From NCBI RefSeq assembly GCF_014646235.1, contig NZ_BMNB01000017.1, forward strand, positions 1 to 64,000: 64,000 bases of DNA, read 5' to 3'. Positions 1 through 8,049 of this stretch are shown here, one piece after another. This DNA comes from Micromonospora sonchi. Lineage in GTDB: Bacteria; Actinomycetota; Actinomycetes; Mycobacteriales; Micromonosporaceae. Position 1 is the stretch's first letter, and every line of letters starts with the position of its first letter. Both the position numbers and the translations under genes were made by a program. Under the pieces are notes generated by a model, which was not told where the DNA came from, ran no database searches, and was given only the letters and a program-made list of their open reading frames with translations.

Positions 1-382
1 TGGCAGCAGCAGCCGCCTTCGATTTTGTTGTCCTCACAAACACATGATCAACAGGCGGCTGCGTCCACGTTGCACGCCCCCACCACATCCCGGCAGGTCA
101 GACCGCCAATGGCGGCTGCCGTACTAGGTGGATTTCCTGCCTCTCAAAAACTTCGGATTCAATCACTCGCACCGTTTTGACCCAAACAGGAGGATTTGAC
201 GTAATTAAGCGAGACCAAACCTTGACTCGCGCATCCTGTCGGCTAGCAGAGTTCATGAGTGCACCCTAAACAACTTCACAGACAATCCGCCACACCAGAT
301 CGTTTCGTTGCCAGAAAGCCACCCGTGAACTATGTCGCCGACGCGACAAATCCAAAAGCTTGATCTTCAAGCGGCGCACGCG
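1..382. other. Left flank of the integrated element, no gene seen
   Basis: This stretch lies beyond the 3' end of the integrase gene, where AICEs normally carry their attachment site in the 3' end of a tRNA gene. I see no tRNA half and no convincing reading frame here. Base composition around 140-330 is clearly more AT-rich than the flanks. It contains a 10-bp inverted repeat (9-18 with 53-62). The attachment site is probably left of the window or too short to recognise by eye. Confidence 0.5.
9..62. repeat. Imperfect hairpin at window start
   Basis: GCAGCCGCCT at 9-18 is the exact reverse complement of 53-62. The loop ends with CATGATCAAC, the same ten bases that close the right arm of the palindromic repeats at 30,364 and 44,575, so it may be a degenerate relative, although the arms differ. 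Confidence 0.35.
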
Positions 383-1570
383 TCAGCGGAATAGATCGTC
401 GATCGCGCGGCGGGTGCGTTCCTCGCTGGCCGGCATCAAATGGGTGTAGACCCGGAGCGTGAAGCCTGGGTCGGAGTGCCCGAGGTAGGAGGCAAGGGCC
501 TTGATGCTCTCCCCCGCGTCGAGCAGCGCCGAGGCGTAGAAGTGCCGAAGCGCGTGCATCCCGGTAGCCCGCGTCGGGACGATGCCGGCCGCCTCGACCG
601 CCGGGCGCCAGCTCTTGCCGTCGAAGGTGGCCCGCTTGATCGCACCCCGTCGGGTGGTGGTGAAGACCAGTGGCACCGTCACCCGCTCGTCGCTGAAGGG
701 GTCTTCCCACGGAAGAGTGATTGACAGCGGAGGGTACTTGTCGGCGTGCTCCTTGAGCGACTGAGTCACCGACTCGGGCAGCGGTACGCGACGGTCCCGG
801 TCGTTCTTGGGCAGGCCGAAGACCAGCCGGGAGCGGACCACCTTGACTTGCCGAACGACGTGGACGGAGCCCGAGGCGAAATCGATGTCATCGACGCCGA
901 GACCGAAGATCTCACCCTGTCGCATCCCGCAGCCGGCGCCCAGGTCGACCATCGGGCGGTACCGCTCAGCAAGGCCCCGGCGGATTGCCGAAACCTCGTC
1001 GGCCCGCCACGGAACGACGCGACGTTGTACCGGCCGTGGCGGCTTGACCGAGGCGGCCGAACACGGGTTCTTGGCGATCCGCTCGTCGTCGACAGCCGCG
1101 CCGAGGATGGTCCGCAGGTGTGCGAAGACGACGGCCCGGGTCGCCGGGGCCAGCTTGCCGACCATTCCGGCATCCCACTCACGGATGTGTCCCGGCTTGA
1201 TCGAGGCCAGTTGCCGAGAGCCGAAAAACGGCACCAGGTGCTTTCGTACTCGGAACTCCGTGCTCTCCCGGGTCGACTCGTCGAAGGAGCGCGTCCGGAG
1301 CCAGTCCTCCGCGTACTCGGCGAAGGTGATTCGGCCGGCCTTCGGGTCGACGTAGGAGCCCCGGAGCTTGTCCGTCTCCGTCGAGACGAGGAACGCCTCA
1401 GCGTCCCGCTTGGCCCGGTCCGGGAAGGACTGGCTACGCTCCCTGCCGTCCGGGCCGATGTACCGAACCCGGTAGCGCATCCCCTTGCCGAACAGATCCG
1501 ACTTGATCCGTTCCTTCCGGCCGCCAGGGTGCCGGATCACCTTGTACCAGCGATCTTCTACGTGCCCCAT
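383..1570 (-). CDS. int: Tyrosine site-specific integrase
   Basis: 395-residue phage-type integrase that would catalyse site-specific integration and excision of the element. The catalytic set is visible: Arg217 in CGMRQGE, His339 and Arg342 in HALRH, His365 in YLGHS and the nucleophile Tyr375 in LRVYTH. The N-terminal part (about 10-170) holds the arm-binding and core-binding (SAM-like) domains. The ATG overlaps the stop of the upstream excisionase gene by a few bases, so it is the last gene of a long coupled operon. Reading toward the window edge with the gene in terminal position matches AICE integrases such as that of pSAM2. The protein looks intact. Confidence 0.95.
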   Translation of the reverse strand: MGHVEDRWYKVIRHPGGRKERIKSDLFGKGMRYRVRYIGPDGRERSQSFPDRAKRDAEAFLVSTETDKLRGSYVDPKAGRITFAEYAEDWLRTRSFDESTRESTEFRVRKHLVPFFGSRQLASIKPGHIREWDAGMVGKLAPATRAVVFAHLRTILGAAVDDERIAKNPCSAASVKPPRPVQRRVVPWRADEVSAIRRGLAERYRPMVDLGAGCGMRQGEIFGLGVDDIDFASGSVHVVRQVKVVRSRLVFGLPKNDRDRRVPLPESVTQSLKEHADKYPPLSITLPWEDPFSDERVTVPLVFTTTRRGAIKRATFDGKSWRPAVEAAGIVPTRATGMHALRHFYASALLDAGESIKALASYLGHSDPGFTLRVYTHLMPASEERTRRAIDDLFR

Positions 1571-1752
1571 CAGGCCGCCGCCTGCTCACGTACCCACGCC
1601 CGGACCGAATCCGGCTCGTACCGCAGGTGTCGACCGACCCGGGCCGCCGGCGGGCCGTACTTGACCTTGCGCCAGCGGTACAGCGTCTCAGCGGGCACCC
1701 GCAGGTACGCCGACACGTCTCGGATCGTCCACAGCTCGTCGATCGTCTTCAT
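1570..1752 (-). CDS. xis: Excisionase-like MerR/AlpA-type helix-turn-helix protein
   Basis: A 60-residue protein consisting of one winged helix-turn-helix (WTIRDVSAYLRV, then YRWRKVKYGP and VGRHLRYEPDSV), the compact fold of recombination directionality factors. It would bend DNA at the attachment site and direct the adjacent integrase toward excision. It sits between rep and int, overlapping both by about four bases, the usual xis position in pSAM2-like elements. Function is assigned from fold and position; the fold alone could also be a small transcription factor. Confidence 0.85.
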   Translation of the reverse strand: MKTIDELWTIRDVSAYLRVPAETLYRWRKVKYGPPAARVGRHLRYEPDSVRAWVREQAAA

Positions 1753-3503
1753 TGCTGCCCCTCCCCCGTGTCGTGCGTCGTTCCGTCCAGTGATGTGCTC
1801 GACGGCGGCTGTGCGGCGCGGTCCTTGGCGGCGAGGAGTTCGGAGCGCCAGCGGGCGCGTTCGCCGATCGCCCGGAGCAGCCGGTGTGCCAGCGGCCCCA
1901 CGTCGGGATCGTCGGGTCGGGCGAGTTCCCAGGCGTGCCGGACTGGTTCGACGGTGGCGCCCTGGTCGTCGACGCCATCAAGGCCGACGGTGACGCCGAG
2001 CAGCGCTCGTACCCAGGCCCGTACGTCGTGCTTGTGGTCGCTCAGCGTTTTACCGGACCAGTCGCGGGAGATGAGGATGCGCCGGCCGCCGATGCCGAGG
2101 GTGTCCCGTTGGTGGACCTTGCCCTTGCAGCGGCCCGGCTTGAGTTTCGCGTGTGCCCGCTTCGGTTGGATGCCGTAGAGCAGCCAGTTCGCGCAGCGAT
2201 CGGTGCAGGGGGTGATCTGGAGTTGCTGCCAGAGCCGGTCGAGGTGTTTGCGTTGCCGGTCGGTGGTGATCTTGTGGACGTCGCCGGTGTGTTTGGTGAT
2301 GTACTTCGTGACGTAGCGGATGGTCCGTTCGGCGTCTTCGGTGCCGGGCATGACGCCGCGTGCGTCGACTTGGGAGCCGAAGCGCACGACGTGCACCGGT
2401 TCGGCGTCCGGGTCGTCGTCGATGGTGTCGAGGGCTTCCGTCCAGGTGGTCAGCGGCGCGCGGGTGTCGGGGTCGACCCATGCCGAGGTCTGTTCGTCCC
2501 AGACCGGGAGCCGGTCGAGGGTGTACCGCTGAACGTCGACCGCCGGCCACCACACCTGGTGATAGGTGGCCGCCGCCACGGTGCGCAGCACGTCACGCGG
2601 GATCGTGCCCCGGATGGCGAAGTGTGCGTGTGGGGCGAGGCGCCGTTGGGGCTCGACGCAGCCGGCGTACTGGACGTTCCATCCCTCGCAGCGGCGCAGG
2701 TTCTGCCAGAACCGATCGAGCAACCGGGGGAAATGGACCGCGTCCCAGGCGGCGCGGCGGTAGTCGTACCTGTCTGGGTTGAGTGGGGTGCCGTCGGGGC
2801 GGACCGGGCCGTAGGAGTCGAGGGTGAGGGTCAGCCACATCGACGGGCGGTAGGTGGTGCCGTCGGGGGCGGTGTAGGTCTTGCCGACGGTGCGGCGCTC
2901 GACCTTGCGGCGAGGTAGGTCGGGGGCGTCCTGGCGACGGCGGGTGGATCGCTTGCGGCGTCTACCGTTGTCGTCGTCGGCCTGGTCGTCGTCGCCGGTT
3001 GCGTGTGGCGGGGCGACGCGGCCCCGGAGTCCTTCGGCCGTGATGGCTTCTTCGACTTCGCGGATTGCCTCGTCGAGGTCTTCGACCTGGTCCCACTGGC
3101 TTGCGCGGGATGCCTCGTCGCGGGAGAACTCCAGGTGACCGCGTAGCAGGATCAGCGCCTTCTGTTCCTCGGTCGCCGGGTCCGGTGGCGGTAGCGGTTC
3201 GTCGTCGCGGTGCCAGCCCTCCCGGATCTGGGCCTGCCGCAGCCGGCGATTCTTCTTCGCGCACGGCGCGCACTTGTCCTCCCGCGTCGCACCGCAGGGC
3301 AGGTCGATGACCTCGGTCAGCCCGGTGTTCAAGTCGGTACGGCGCATCGCAAGAGGGCGGACGCAGACGCCGTACTCGGCCGCAATCTCCTTGAGGACGT
3401 CGACCGAGCGGGGTAGTGCCATGCGGGCCGCCCGCGACCCCGGCCGAGGTGGCGCAGCCGGGGTCGGGGCGGGTTCAAGGCCGGGCAGGGTGGCAACGGT
3501 CAT
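1749..3503 (-). CDS. repSA: RepSA-like rolling-circle replication initiator
   Basis: 584 residues. A cysteine cluster (CGATREDKCAPC, about residues 75-86) resembles a zinc-binding segment; a long charged linker follows; the second half carries the HUH-type signature PHAHFAIRGT (two histidines around one residue) and a later Tyr in YVTKYITK that fits the nicking tyrosine. These fit the RepSA family of actinobacterial elements, which nicks the double-strand origin and starts rolling-circle replication after excision. The ATG overlaps the stop of the DUF2637 gene (ATGA), and its own stop overlaps xis, so rep, xis and int are translationally coupled. No truncation is apparent. Confidence 0.9.
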   Translation of the reverse strand: MTVATLPGLEPAPTPAAPPRPGSRAARMALPRSVDVLKEIAAEYGVCVRPLAMRRTDLNTGLTEVIDLPCGATREDKCAPCAKKNRRLRQAQIREGWHRDDEPLPPPDPATEEQKALILLRGHLEFSRDEASRASQWDQVEDLDEAIREVEEAITAEGLRGRVAPPHATGDDDQADDDNGRRRKRSTRRRQDAPDLPRRKVERRTVGKTYTAPDGTTYRPSMWLTLTLDSYGPVRPDGTPLNPDRYDYRRAAWDAVHFPRLLDRFWQNLRRCEGWNVQYAGCVEPQRRLAPHAHFAIRGTIPRDVLRTVAAATYHQVWWPAVDVQRYTLDRLPVWDEQTSAWVDPDTRAPLTTWTEALDTIDDDPDAEPVHVVRFGSQVDARGVMPGTEDAERTIRYVTKYITKHTGDVHKITTDRQRKHLDRLWQQLQITPCTDRCANWLLYGIQPKRAHAKLKPGRCKGKVHQRDTLGIGGRRILISRDWSGKTLSDHKHDVRAWVRALLGVTVGLDGVDDQGATVEPVRHAWELARPDDPDVGPLAHRLLRAIGERARWRSELLAAKDRAAQPPSSTSLDGTTHDTGEGQQ

Positions 3504-4045
3504 CGGATGATCCCGACGACATGCGGCCGGTTGGGCTGAACAACACGGGGAGGCAGCACCGCCGGGACGACGGACGGCGTCGACTCAGCCGGGCGGACCG
3601 GTTCGATGGCGGTGGCCAGCTCAGGTTCCTCGGTCCGGTACGCGGTCGGCTGGTCCGGCTCGACGGCCGGCGGGGTGACCGGAGCGTTGGAGAGGACGAC
3701 TTTGACCAGGGCGAGGAAGGCCAGCGACGGCACCGCCGCCACGATCCAACCCCACACCGACGGTTCGGCGCCCGCCACCTGGGCGGCGAGGGACAGCAGC
3801 GCGAACGCCACCAGGAGCGAGCCGACCAGGCCGACGGGGCGACCAGTGCGACGGCGGGCGCGTAGTTCCAGGCCGAGGTAAATCGCCATCAGCTCGACGG
3901 CTACGGCGTTGGCCCAGCCGATCCAGTGCGGTTGGCCGTGGGCAACGGACAGGTCGTGAACGTGGGTGAAGGCGGCGGCGCCGGCCATGGTGCCGATGGC
4001 GAGCAGGATCACCAGGCGTACCGCGGATTCGGTGCGCGCGTTCAT
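3500..4045 (-). CDS. DUF2637 membrane protein, candidate spread (Spd) protein
   Basis: 181 residues from the ATG at 4045, chosen because GGAGGAG lies just upstream; an open frame continues to 4339 but lacks membrane character. The first 110 residues hold four hydrophobic segments (VRLVILLAIGTMAGAAAF, a segment around WANAVAVELMAIYLGLE, VGSLLVAFALLSLAAQVAGA and WGWIVAAVPSLAFLALVKVVL), matching DUF2637 proteins common on AICEs and actinomycete plasmids. The C-terminal 70 residues are Pro/Glu-rich and probably cytoplasmic. It sits between the translocase and rep. A role in intramycelial plasmid spread, as for SpdB proteins, is inferred from location and topology. Confidence 0.8.
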   Translation of the reverse strand: MNARTESAVRLVILLAIGTMAGAAAFTHVHDLSVAHGQPHWIGWANAVAVELMAIYLGLELRARRRTGRPVGLVGSLLVAFALLSLAAQVAGAEPSVWGWIVAAVPSLAFLALVKVVLSNAPVTPPAVEPDQPTAYRTEEPELATAIEPVRPAESTPSVVPAVLPPRVVQPNRPHVVGIIR

Positions 4046-4233
4046 CGCCACTCCTCCAACGGCTTTTCGCGGATGGTCAGGTCGATGCGGATGCGCCGGC
4101 CGTTCATGTCGTGGCGGCGGTTGACCATGTGCGCCAGGCCGTGCAGTGCGGCGGCGGTCTGGTGGGCGGGGCCGACGAGCCGGATGCGCAGCAGACGCCG
4201 GAGCCGGTTGATGACGCGGGTGAGGGTGTTCAC
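4042..4233 (-). CDS. Small basic hypothetical protein
   Basis: 63 residues from a GTG at 4233 preceded by GGAGGT at good distance; the longer frame to 4332 has no such site. The protein is very basic (LTRVINRLRRLLRIRL, then HMVNRRHDMNGRRIRI) and ends LEEWR. No known domain is recognised. Its stop overlaps the ATG of the DUF2637 gene by four bases and it follows the 82-residue gene by five bases, so it belongs to the transfer operon. The short amphipathic basic N-terminus could touch DNA or membrane; that is speculation. Confidence 0.65.
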   Translation of the reverse strand: MNTLTRVINRLRRLLRIRLVGPAHQTAAALHGLAHMVNRRHDMNGRRIRIDLTIREKPLEEWR

Positions 4234-4238
4234 GGCGG

Positions 4239-4487
4239 TTACCTCCGGGCCGGTCGGATGTCGGTGCGGATGTAATCGGGCGGGGTGCCGAGGGAGGCGA
4301 CCGCTTCGGAGAGGCAGCGCCACAGCGCCCACGCCTCATCGGGGGTCAGGGACATGCGTCGCCGGCCCGCGCCGACGGCGAGATAGATCGGGTACGGGTC
4401 GGGTCGGTCCGGGTCGACGCGGACGGAGACGGCGGTTACCGGTTCGGGGGTACGAAGCCGGTAGAAGCGGCGACCAGTCGCGGTCAT
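4239..4487 (-). CDS. Hypothetical AICE protein, 82 residues
   Basis: Small soluble protein with alternating beta-type segments (AVSVRVDPDRPDPYPIYLAV, then MSLTPDEAWALWRCLSEAV) and a basic end. It looks like a compact alpha/beta protein; I recognise no family. Its ATG overlaps the stop of the upstream translocase gene (ATGA), which argues that it is really translated. Similar small proteins often separate the translocase and rep in Micromonosporaceae elements, but no function is assigned. Confidence 0.65.
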   Translation of the reverse strand: MTATGRRFYRLRTPEPVTAVSVRVDPDRPDPYPIYLAVGAGRRRMSLTPDEAWALWRCLSEAVASLGTPPDYIRTDIRPARR

Positions 4488-6076
4488 CGGCCCTCACCGC
4501 CGGTGTCGCGGTCGAGGAGGTTGCGCAGCGATTCGGGCAGCAGCGGGCCGGACGGTTTGCGCGGCAGCGGAGGCCGGGCCGGTTCGGGGGCCGTTTCCCG
4601 GCCGACCTGGGCGAGGATGTCCGCCGCGTCGACCGGTGCCGGGTACTGCCGGGCCATGGCGCGGATGTCGTCGTCGGAGACGTACGAGAACCGGACCCGC
4701 ATCGGGTCCGGGGTGCCGTCGAGGATCACGTACCCGACGCCCTTGGCCCACCGAGGCATCTGGTCAGCCAGCGCGCCCCGGTTGCGGGCACCATCGCCAA
4801 GAACCATGTCGACCTGGGACGCCTCGGTGAGGCCGAGCGCGATGCGGGTCGGGAACAGGTCCCGAAACGGCAGCACGTCCTTACGCGGATCCTGCAACGC
4901 GGCCACCACGAGGACGCCGACGCCGGCCCCCTGGGACAGCAGCAGCCCGAGCGACGACGCGATGCGCTTACGCAGCTCGACATCTTGCAGGTACGCGGTC
5001 AGTGCGGCCATCTCGTCGACGACGACCACGACCAGGGGGTCAGTCTCGGTCGGCGTGTGCACCCGTACCGTGCCGGCAAGCCGGTTCTGCCGCTCCCGCA
5101 GCACCGTGACGGCCTCGTCGAGGAGGTCGGCCATGGCTTCGAACGACTTGCAGGCGAACCGGGCGAACATCGGACGGCCGAGCGCGAATTCCATCCCGCC
5201 CTTGGGGTCGATCACCCAGAGCCGGACGAGGCCGGAGGCGATCCCGCCGCCGAGCACCCGCACCAGCGACCACAACACCGACCCCTTGCCGGAGCGGGTC
5301 GCCCCACCGACGAGAACATGCGTCGCGAGGAGGTGCAGCGACCAGGGGCGCAGGTCTTCCCGCCGGGCCAGGGGCAGCGCGGTGAAGTCCGGCACCGCCG
5401 GCACGTCGAACGGCGGAACCACGGTGCGCAGAGCATCGGTACGCACCACCGCCAGGTAGACCAGCGTCGGCCGATCCCGGTACCGCACCCGATCGACAAG
5501 CCGCAGCAGCCAGGCAGCCCGACCGGTGCGGGCCGGTGGGTCGCCGGGACGTTCCGAGTAGACCCGGACGTGCCGCCGACCGAAGGCGTACGCCAGGTTG
5601 GCGCTGACCGCCTGGAACTGTTCCGGCGTCTGGCCCCGGACCATACGGACAGTCAGCACGTCGAGCGCCTGATCCGAACGCACCCGCAGCAATTGCGGCA
5701 GGACAGGCCGATGGTCGTACATGTCGGCGAGCCGGCACAGCGTCATGACCTCACGCCACACCCGCCGGTACACGAACACCCGACGGAACGCCCCGAGCAG
5801 CGGACCCGCCAGCCAGGTCCACCAGGACGACTCGTCCCGCCAACGCCACACCGCCGAGGCCGCCGACCCGAGCACCAGCGGCACCACCAGGCCGGACCAG
5901 CCGAACTCGACGAACAGCCACAGCGCCAGCACCGCCGAGCCGGTGGCCACCGGATGCCGCAGACACCACCACACGAGCCGACCCGACCAGCGCAGCACCA
6001 GGCCAAGCAGCACCGCCCAGAGCGGCAACTCGAACCGCTTCGGCCGGATCACCATCAGATCCCCGGCCGAGGTCAT
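4484..6076 (-). CDS. FtsK/SpoIIIE-type DNA translocase, conjugative transfer protein (TraB-like)
   Basis: About 530 residues. Two or three membrane segments fill residues 15-75, then a linker and an FtsK-like ATPase: Walker A GATRSGKGS (258-266) and Walker B VVVVVDE (349-355), with a Q-rich downstream motif (VVAALQDPRK). In mycelial actinomycetes one such septal motor moves double-stranded plasmid DNA from donor to recipient, so this is the element's transfer protein. The ATG at 6076 is used; a GTG at 6106 is equally in frame. It is the second gene of the operon, after a hairpin at 6226-6269. The length fits AICE translocases. Confidence 0.9.
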   Translation of the reverse strand: MTSAGDLMVIRPKRFELPLWAVLLGLVLRWSGRLVWWCLRHPVATGSAVLALWLFVEFGWSGLVVPLVLGSAASAVWRWRDESSWWTWLAGPLLGAFRRVFVYRRVWREVMTLCRLADMYDHRPVLPQLLRVRSDQALDVLTVRMVRGQTPEQFQAVSANLAYAFGRRHVRVYSERPGDPPARTGRAAWLLRLVDRVRYRDRPTLVYLAVVRTDALRTVVPPFDVPAVPDFTALPLARREDLRPWSLHLLATHVLVGGATRSGKGSVLWSLVRVLGGGIASGLVRLWVIDPKGGMEFALGRPMFARFACKSFEAMADLLDEAVTVLRERQNRLAGTVRVHTPTETDPLVVVVVDEMAALTAYLQDVELRKRIASSLGLLLSQGAGVGVLVVAALQDPRKDVLPFRDLFPTRIALGLTEASQVDMVLGDGARNRGALADQMPRWAKGVGYVILDGTPDPMRVRFSYVSDDDIRAMARQYPAPVDAADILAQVGRETAPEPARPPLPRKPSGPLLPESLRNLLDRDTGGEGR

Positions 6077-6225
6077 CACCACTTCACCGCGAGGCCGCCC
6101 GATCACCTGGCACCCCGCAGCGACCAGGCTCGACACACGGCACACCTGGGCCAGCCACGGCCAGCCCGACGCCTACCCTTGGACACGTCACGACCTCTCT
6201 CGACAGAGCAGGGGAAGAGACACCA

Positions 6226-6269
6226 GGGGGCGGGGCTGCCGTCCGCCAAGACCAGACAGCCCCGCCCCC
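6226..6269 (-). terminator. GC-rich hairpin, terminator or attenuator ahead of the translocase gene
   Basis: GGGGGCGGGGCTG at 6226-6238 pairs exactly with 6257-6269 around an 18-base loop, with no U-tract. It lies between the first operon gene (stop at 6281) and the translocase start, so it could trim expression of the transfer and replication genes compared with the first gene. Confidence 0.55.
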
Positions 6270-6280
6270 ACCAGATGCGG

Positions 6281-6676
6281 CTACGCCGCCGCCTTCTTGC
6301 CGCCGACCACCGGAGCCCGCAGCCCGGTCGCCCGCAGCGAATACGCCATCCGACCGTTGTTCGCCACGTACGGCGTGACCGTCATCCCGTCGAACTCCAC
6401 CGCCTCGAACGGCGCACCCGTCGGCGGCACCGGCTGATAGTCAGCCGAGATCTTCACCGTCGTTTCCCGCGACCGCTTGCCCAGCTCAGGGTCAAGGTCC
6501 ATCACCCGGACCTGCCACACCCGCTGGCCGGTCAGCTTGTCCTTGGCCGGGGACCGCCGGCCCGTCTTCTCGTCGTAGTCCTCGACCTCACCCAGCGACT
6601 CGGGCACCAACGCGCACCCCGCCGGGAACACGTCCTCGAACCGCACGGCGAACCTCGTACCGCCACGCAGAGCCAT
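6281..6676 (-). CDS. Conserved-type hypothetical protein, first gene of the transfer operon
   Basis: 131-residue soluble protein: beta-rich centre (RVWQVRVMDLDPELGKRS, then ETTVKISADYQP), a hydrophobic segment PYVANNGRMAYSLRATGL and a lysine/alanine tail. I do not recognise a named domain; proteins of this kind sit next to the translocase on many actinomycete elements. The ATG at 6676 follows CAACCTCCAGG on the reverse strand (a good ribosome site). It is the promoter-proximal gene, directly downstream of the operator at 6694-6757, and is separated from the translocase by a strong hairpin, so it may be made in excess. Confidence 0.7.
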   Translation of the reverse strand: MALRGGTRFAVRFEDVFPAGCALVPESLGEVEDYDEKTGRRSPAKDKLTGQRVWQVRVMDLDPELGKRSRETTVKISADYQPVPPTGAPFEAVEFDGMTVTPYVANNGRMAYSLRATGLRAPVVGGKKAAA

Positions 6677-6693
6677 CGCTCAACCTCCAGGTT

Positions 6694-6757
6694 GTAACTT
6701 GTCTGCCAAGTTGCGGTCCAAGGTAGACGGCACTTGGCAGACAAGTCAACAAGTTAC
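6694..6757. promoter_or_regulatory. Operator with perfect 15-bp inverted repeat upstream of the transfer operon
   Basis: ACTTGTCTGCCAAGT (6697-6711) is the exact reverse complement of ACTTGGCAGACAAGT (6732-6746); each half is itself a dyad of ACTTG-N5-CAAGT. A further GTAACTTG (6694-6701) mirrors CAAGTTAC (6750-6757). The same ACTTG/CAAGT dyads occur upstream of the GntR gene at 10,978. This is the arrangement expected for a KorSA-type GntR repressor controlling replication and transfer. It also lies between divergent genes, so the 6,867 gene could be co-regulated. Confidence 0.75.
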
Positions 6758-6866
6758 GCCGAGGTCGCGATAACAAGCTGCGGCAGCAGGGGCTTGATCA
6801 TCTGCACCCACACGGGTTGAACCTGGTCATTACCATCGACAGGCCGACGAAGAGGGTGGGGGTAGC

Positions 6867-7892
6867 GTGCTGAAGTGGCTCTTTCGGAACAGGTGGTTGA
6901 CCGCCGCTGGATCCGTGTTACTCGGCGCACTGGTGCTGTACTTGTCGCATTCGGTCGAAGACCCATGGTGGTCAGGCACGCTGGTGAATGCGGGGACCGC
7001 TCTTTTTCTATTCGCACCACTGGCACTCTTCGGCAGACACATCGAGCAACGATTCGACAATGTCCAAGAAGCGCAGAAGGAGATTGAGAGCCGCCAGGTC
7101 GCAGCGGCGGCCGAACTGGCCTCGCTGTCGGAAGAGGTAGCTAACACTCAAGGTGAGATCCGAAAGACGCGGGAAGAACTCGCCGATGCCGTTTCACGAC
7201 GACTGGCCGCAAGCCGACAAATCGACAATCAGAAGTTCTCGGACATTGGCGAAATGCCTTCGCACCGGAGCCTATTTGACGCGCTGACACGAGCGCGTAA
7301 GCTCGGCCTAATTAGCCACGAAGGCTGCAGAGTAAAGATCGAATACACCAGCCTTTACCTGTGGTTCGAAACGCCAAGCGGCGATCCGCAATTTAACGAG
7401 CCACCACACCCTGACGAGGATCTGTTCCTACGGTTAGAGGACGTGGGGGGTAGTGAGGTCCGACGGATCGCCTGGTCTAATGAACAAGACGCCGAAGATG
7501 TGCTTATCGCCCTGGCGGAAGAACTGGTTTCACTGGCCCAATACCCCGGCGACCATCTCTACAACCCTGGGAAAGTGTTCGCTGACCTCAAAGAACTCTT
7601 GGAACTGGCACACCGTTCAGCGACAGGCGGAAGCTTCGAGCCGCTGACCAGTGTGGTCCAGTACTGCCCGCCGCAATGGGTCATCACCTCTACGCACCTA
7701 ATTGCGACCGACCCAGGATACGCCATCCCAATTCTGCGGATTAACGAACCGCGATGGCATGAACACATGAGCGAGAAGACGTGGCTCGACTACGACTCTT
7801 TCAGCACCGCTTTCAGCACAGCCAAGGCATTGTATGAAGCCCGAAGGCTTGAAGTGCAACCCCCGCGATCCAAAGATGATCCGCCCTTCTAG
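6867..7892 (+). CDS. Membrane-anchored coiled-coil hypothetical protein
   Basis: 341 residues from a GTG preceded by GGGTGGGGG. Two membrane helices occupy the first 60 residues (LTAAGSVLLGALVLYL and AGTALFLFAPLALFG), then a predicted coiled coil (about 65-130, rich in E, A and R), then a soluble C-terminal domain of about 210 residues that I cannot assign. It is transcribed away from the transfer operon across the shared operator region and its codon use is less GC-extreme than the neighbouring transfer genes. It is likely element cargo; membrane plus coiled coil plus an unknown domain would suit a defence or exclusion protein, but nothing proves this. Confidence 0.7.
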   Translation: MLKWLFRNRWLTAAGSVLLGALVLYLSHSVEDPWWSGTLVNAGTALFLFAPLALFGRHIEQRFDNVQEAQKEIESRQVAAAAELASLSEEVANTQGEIRKTREELADAVSRRLAASRQIDNQKFSDIGEMPSHRSLFDALTRARKLGLISHEGCRVKIEYTSLYLWFETPSGDPQFNEPPHPDEDLFLRLEDVGGSEVRRIAWSNEQDAEDVLIALAEELVSLAQYPGDHLYNPGKVFADLKELLELAHRSATGGSFEPLTSVVQYCPPQWVITSTHLIATDPGYAIPILRINEPRWHEHMSEKTWLDYDSFSTAFSTAKALYEARRLEVQPPRSKDDPPF

Positions 7893-8049
7893 GCATTCAA
7901 TTTTCAGCAATTTCAATTGCAGGCGGGTAGCACTCGGCGCTTCAGGCCGTCGAGCGATATGCCGGGGAGACGCCTGGCCAGCCATCCGCGACACCTACGA
8001 GGCGGCGATGAAGGTGCGGCAGCTTACCTACGGGATGCCGGCCAGGAGG

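Noticed and set aside
6226..6269. Riboswitch
   Set aside because: A single GC hairpin with no conserved aptamer pattern; an attenuator or terminator is simpler.
3926..6697. Long plus-strand open frame opposite the translocase gene
   Set aside because: Composition is that of a GC-rich shadow (Arg/His/Pro-rich, no domain); the minus-strand translocase and operon overlaps explain the region.
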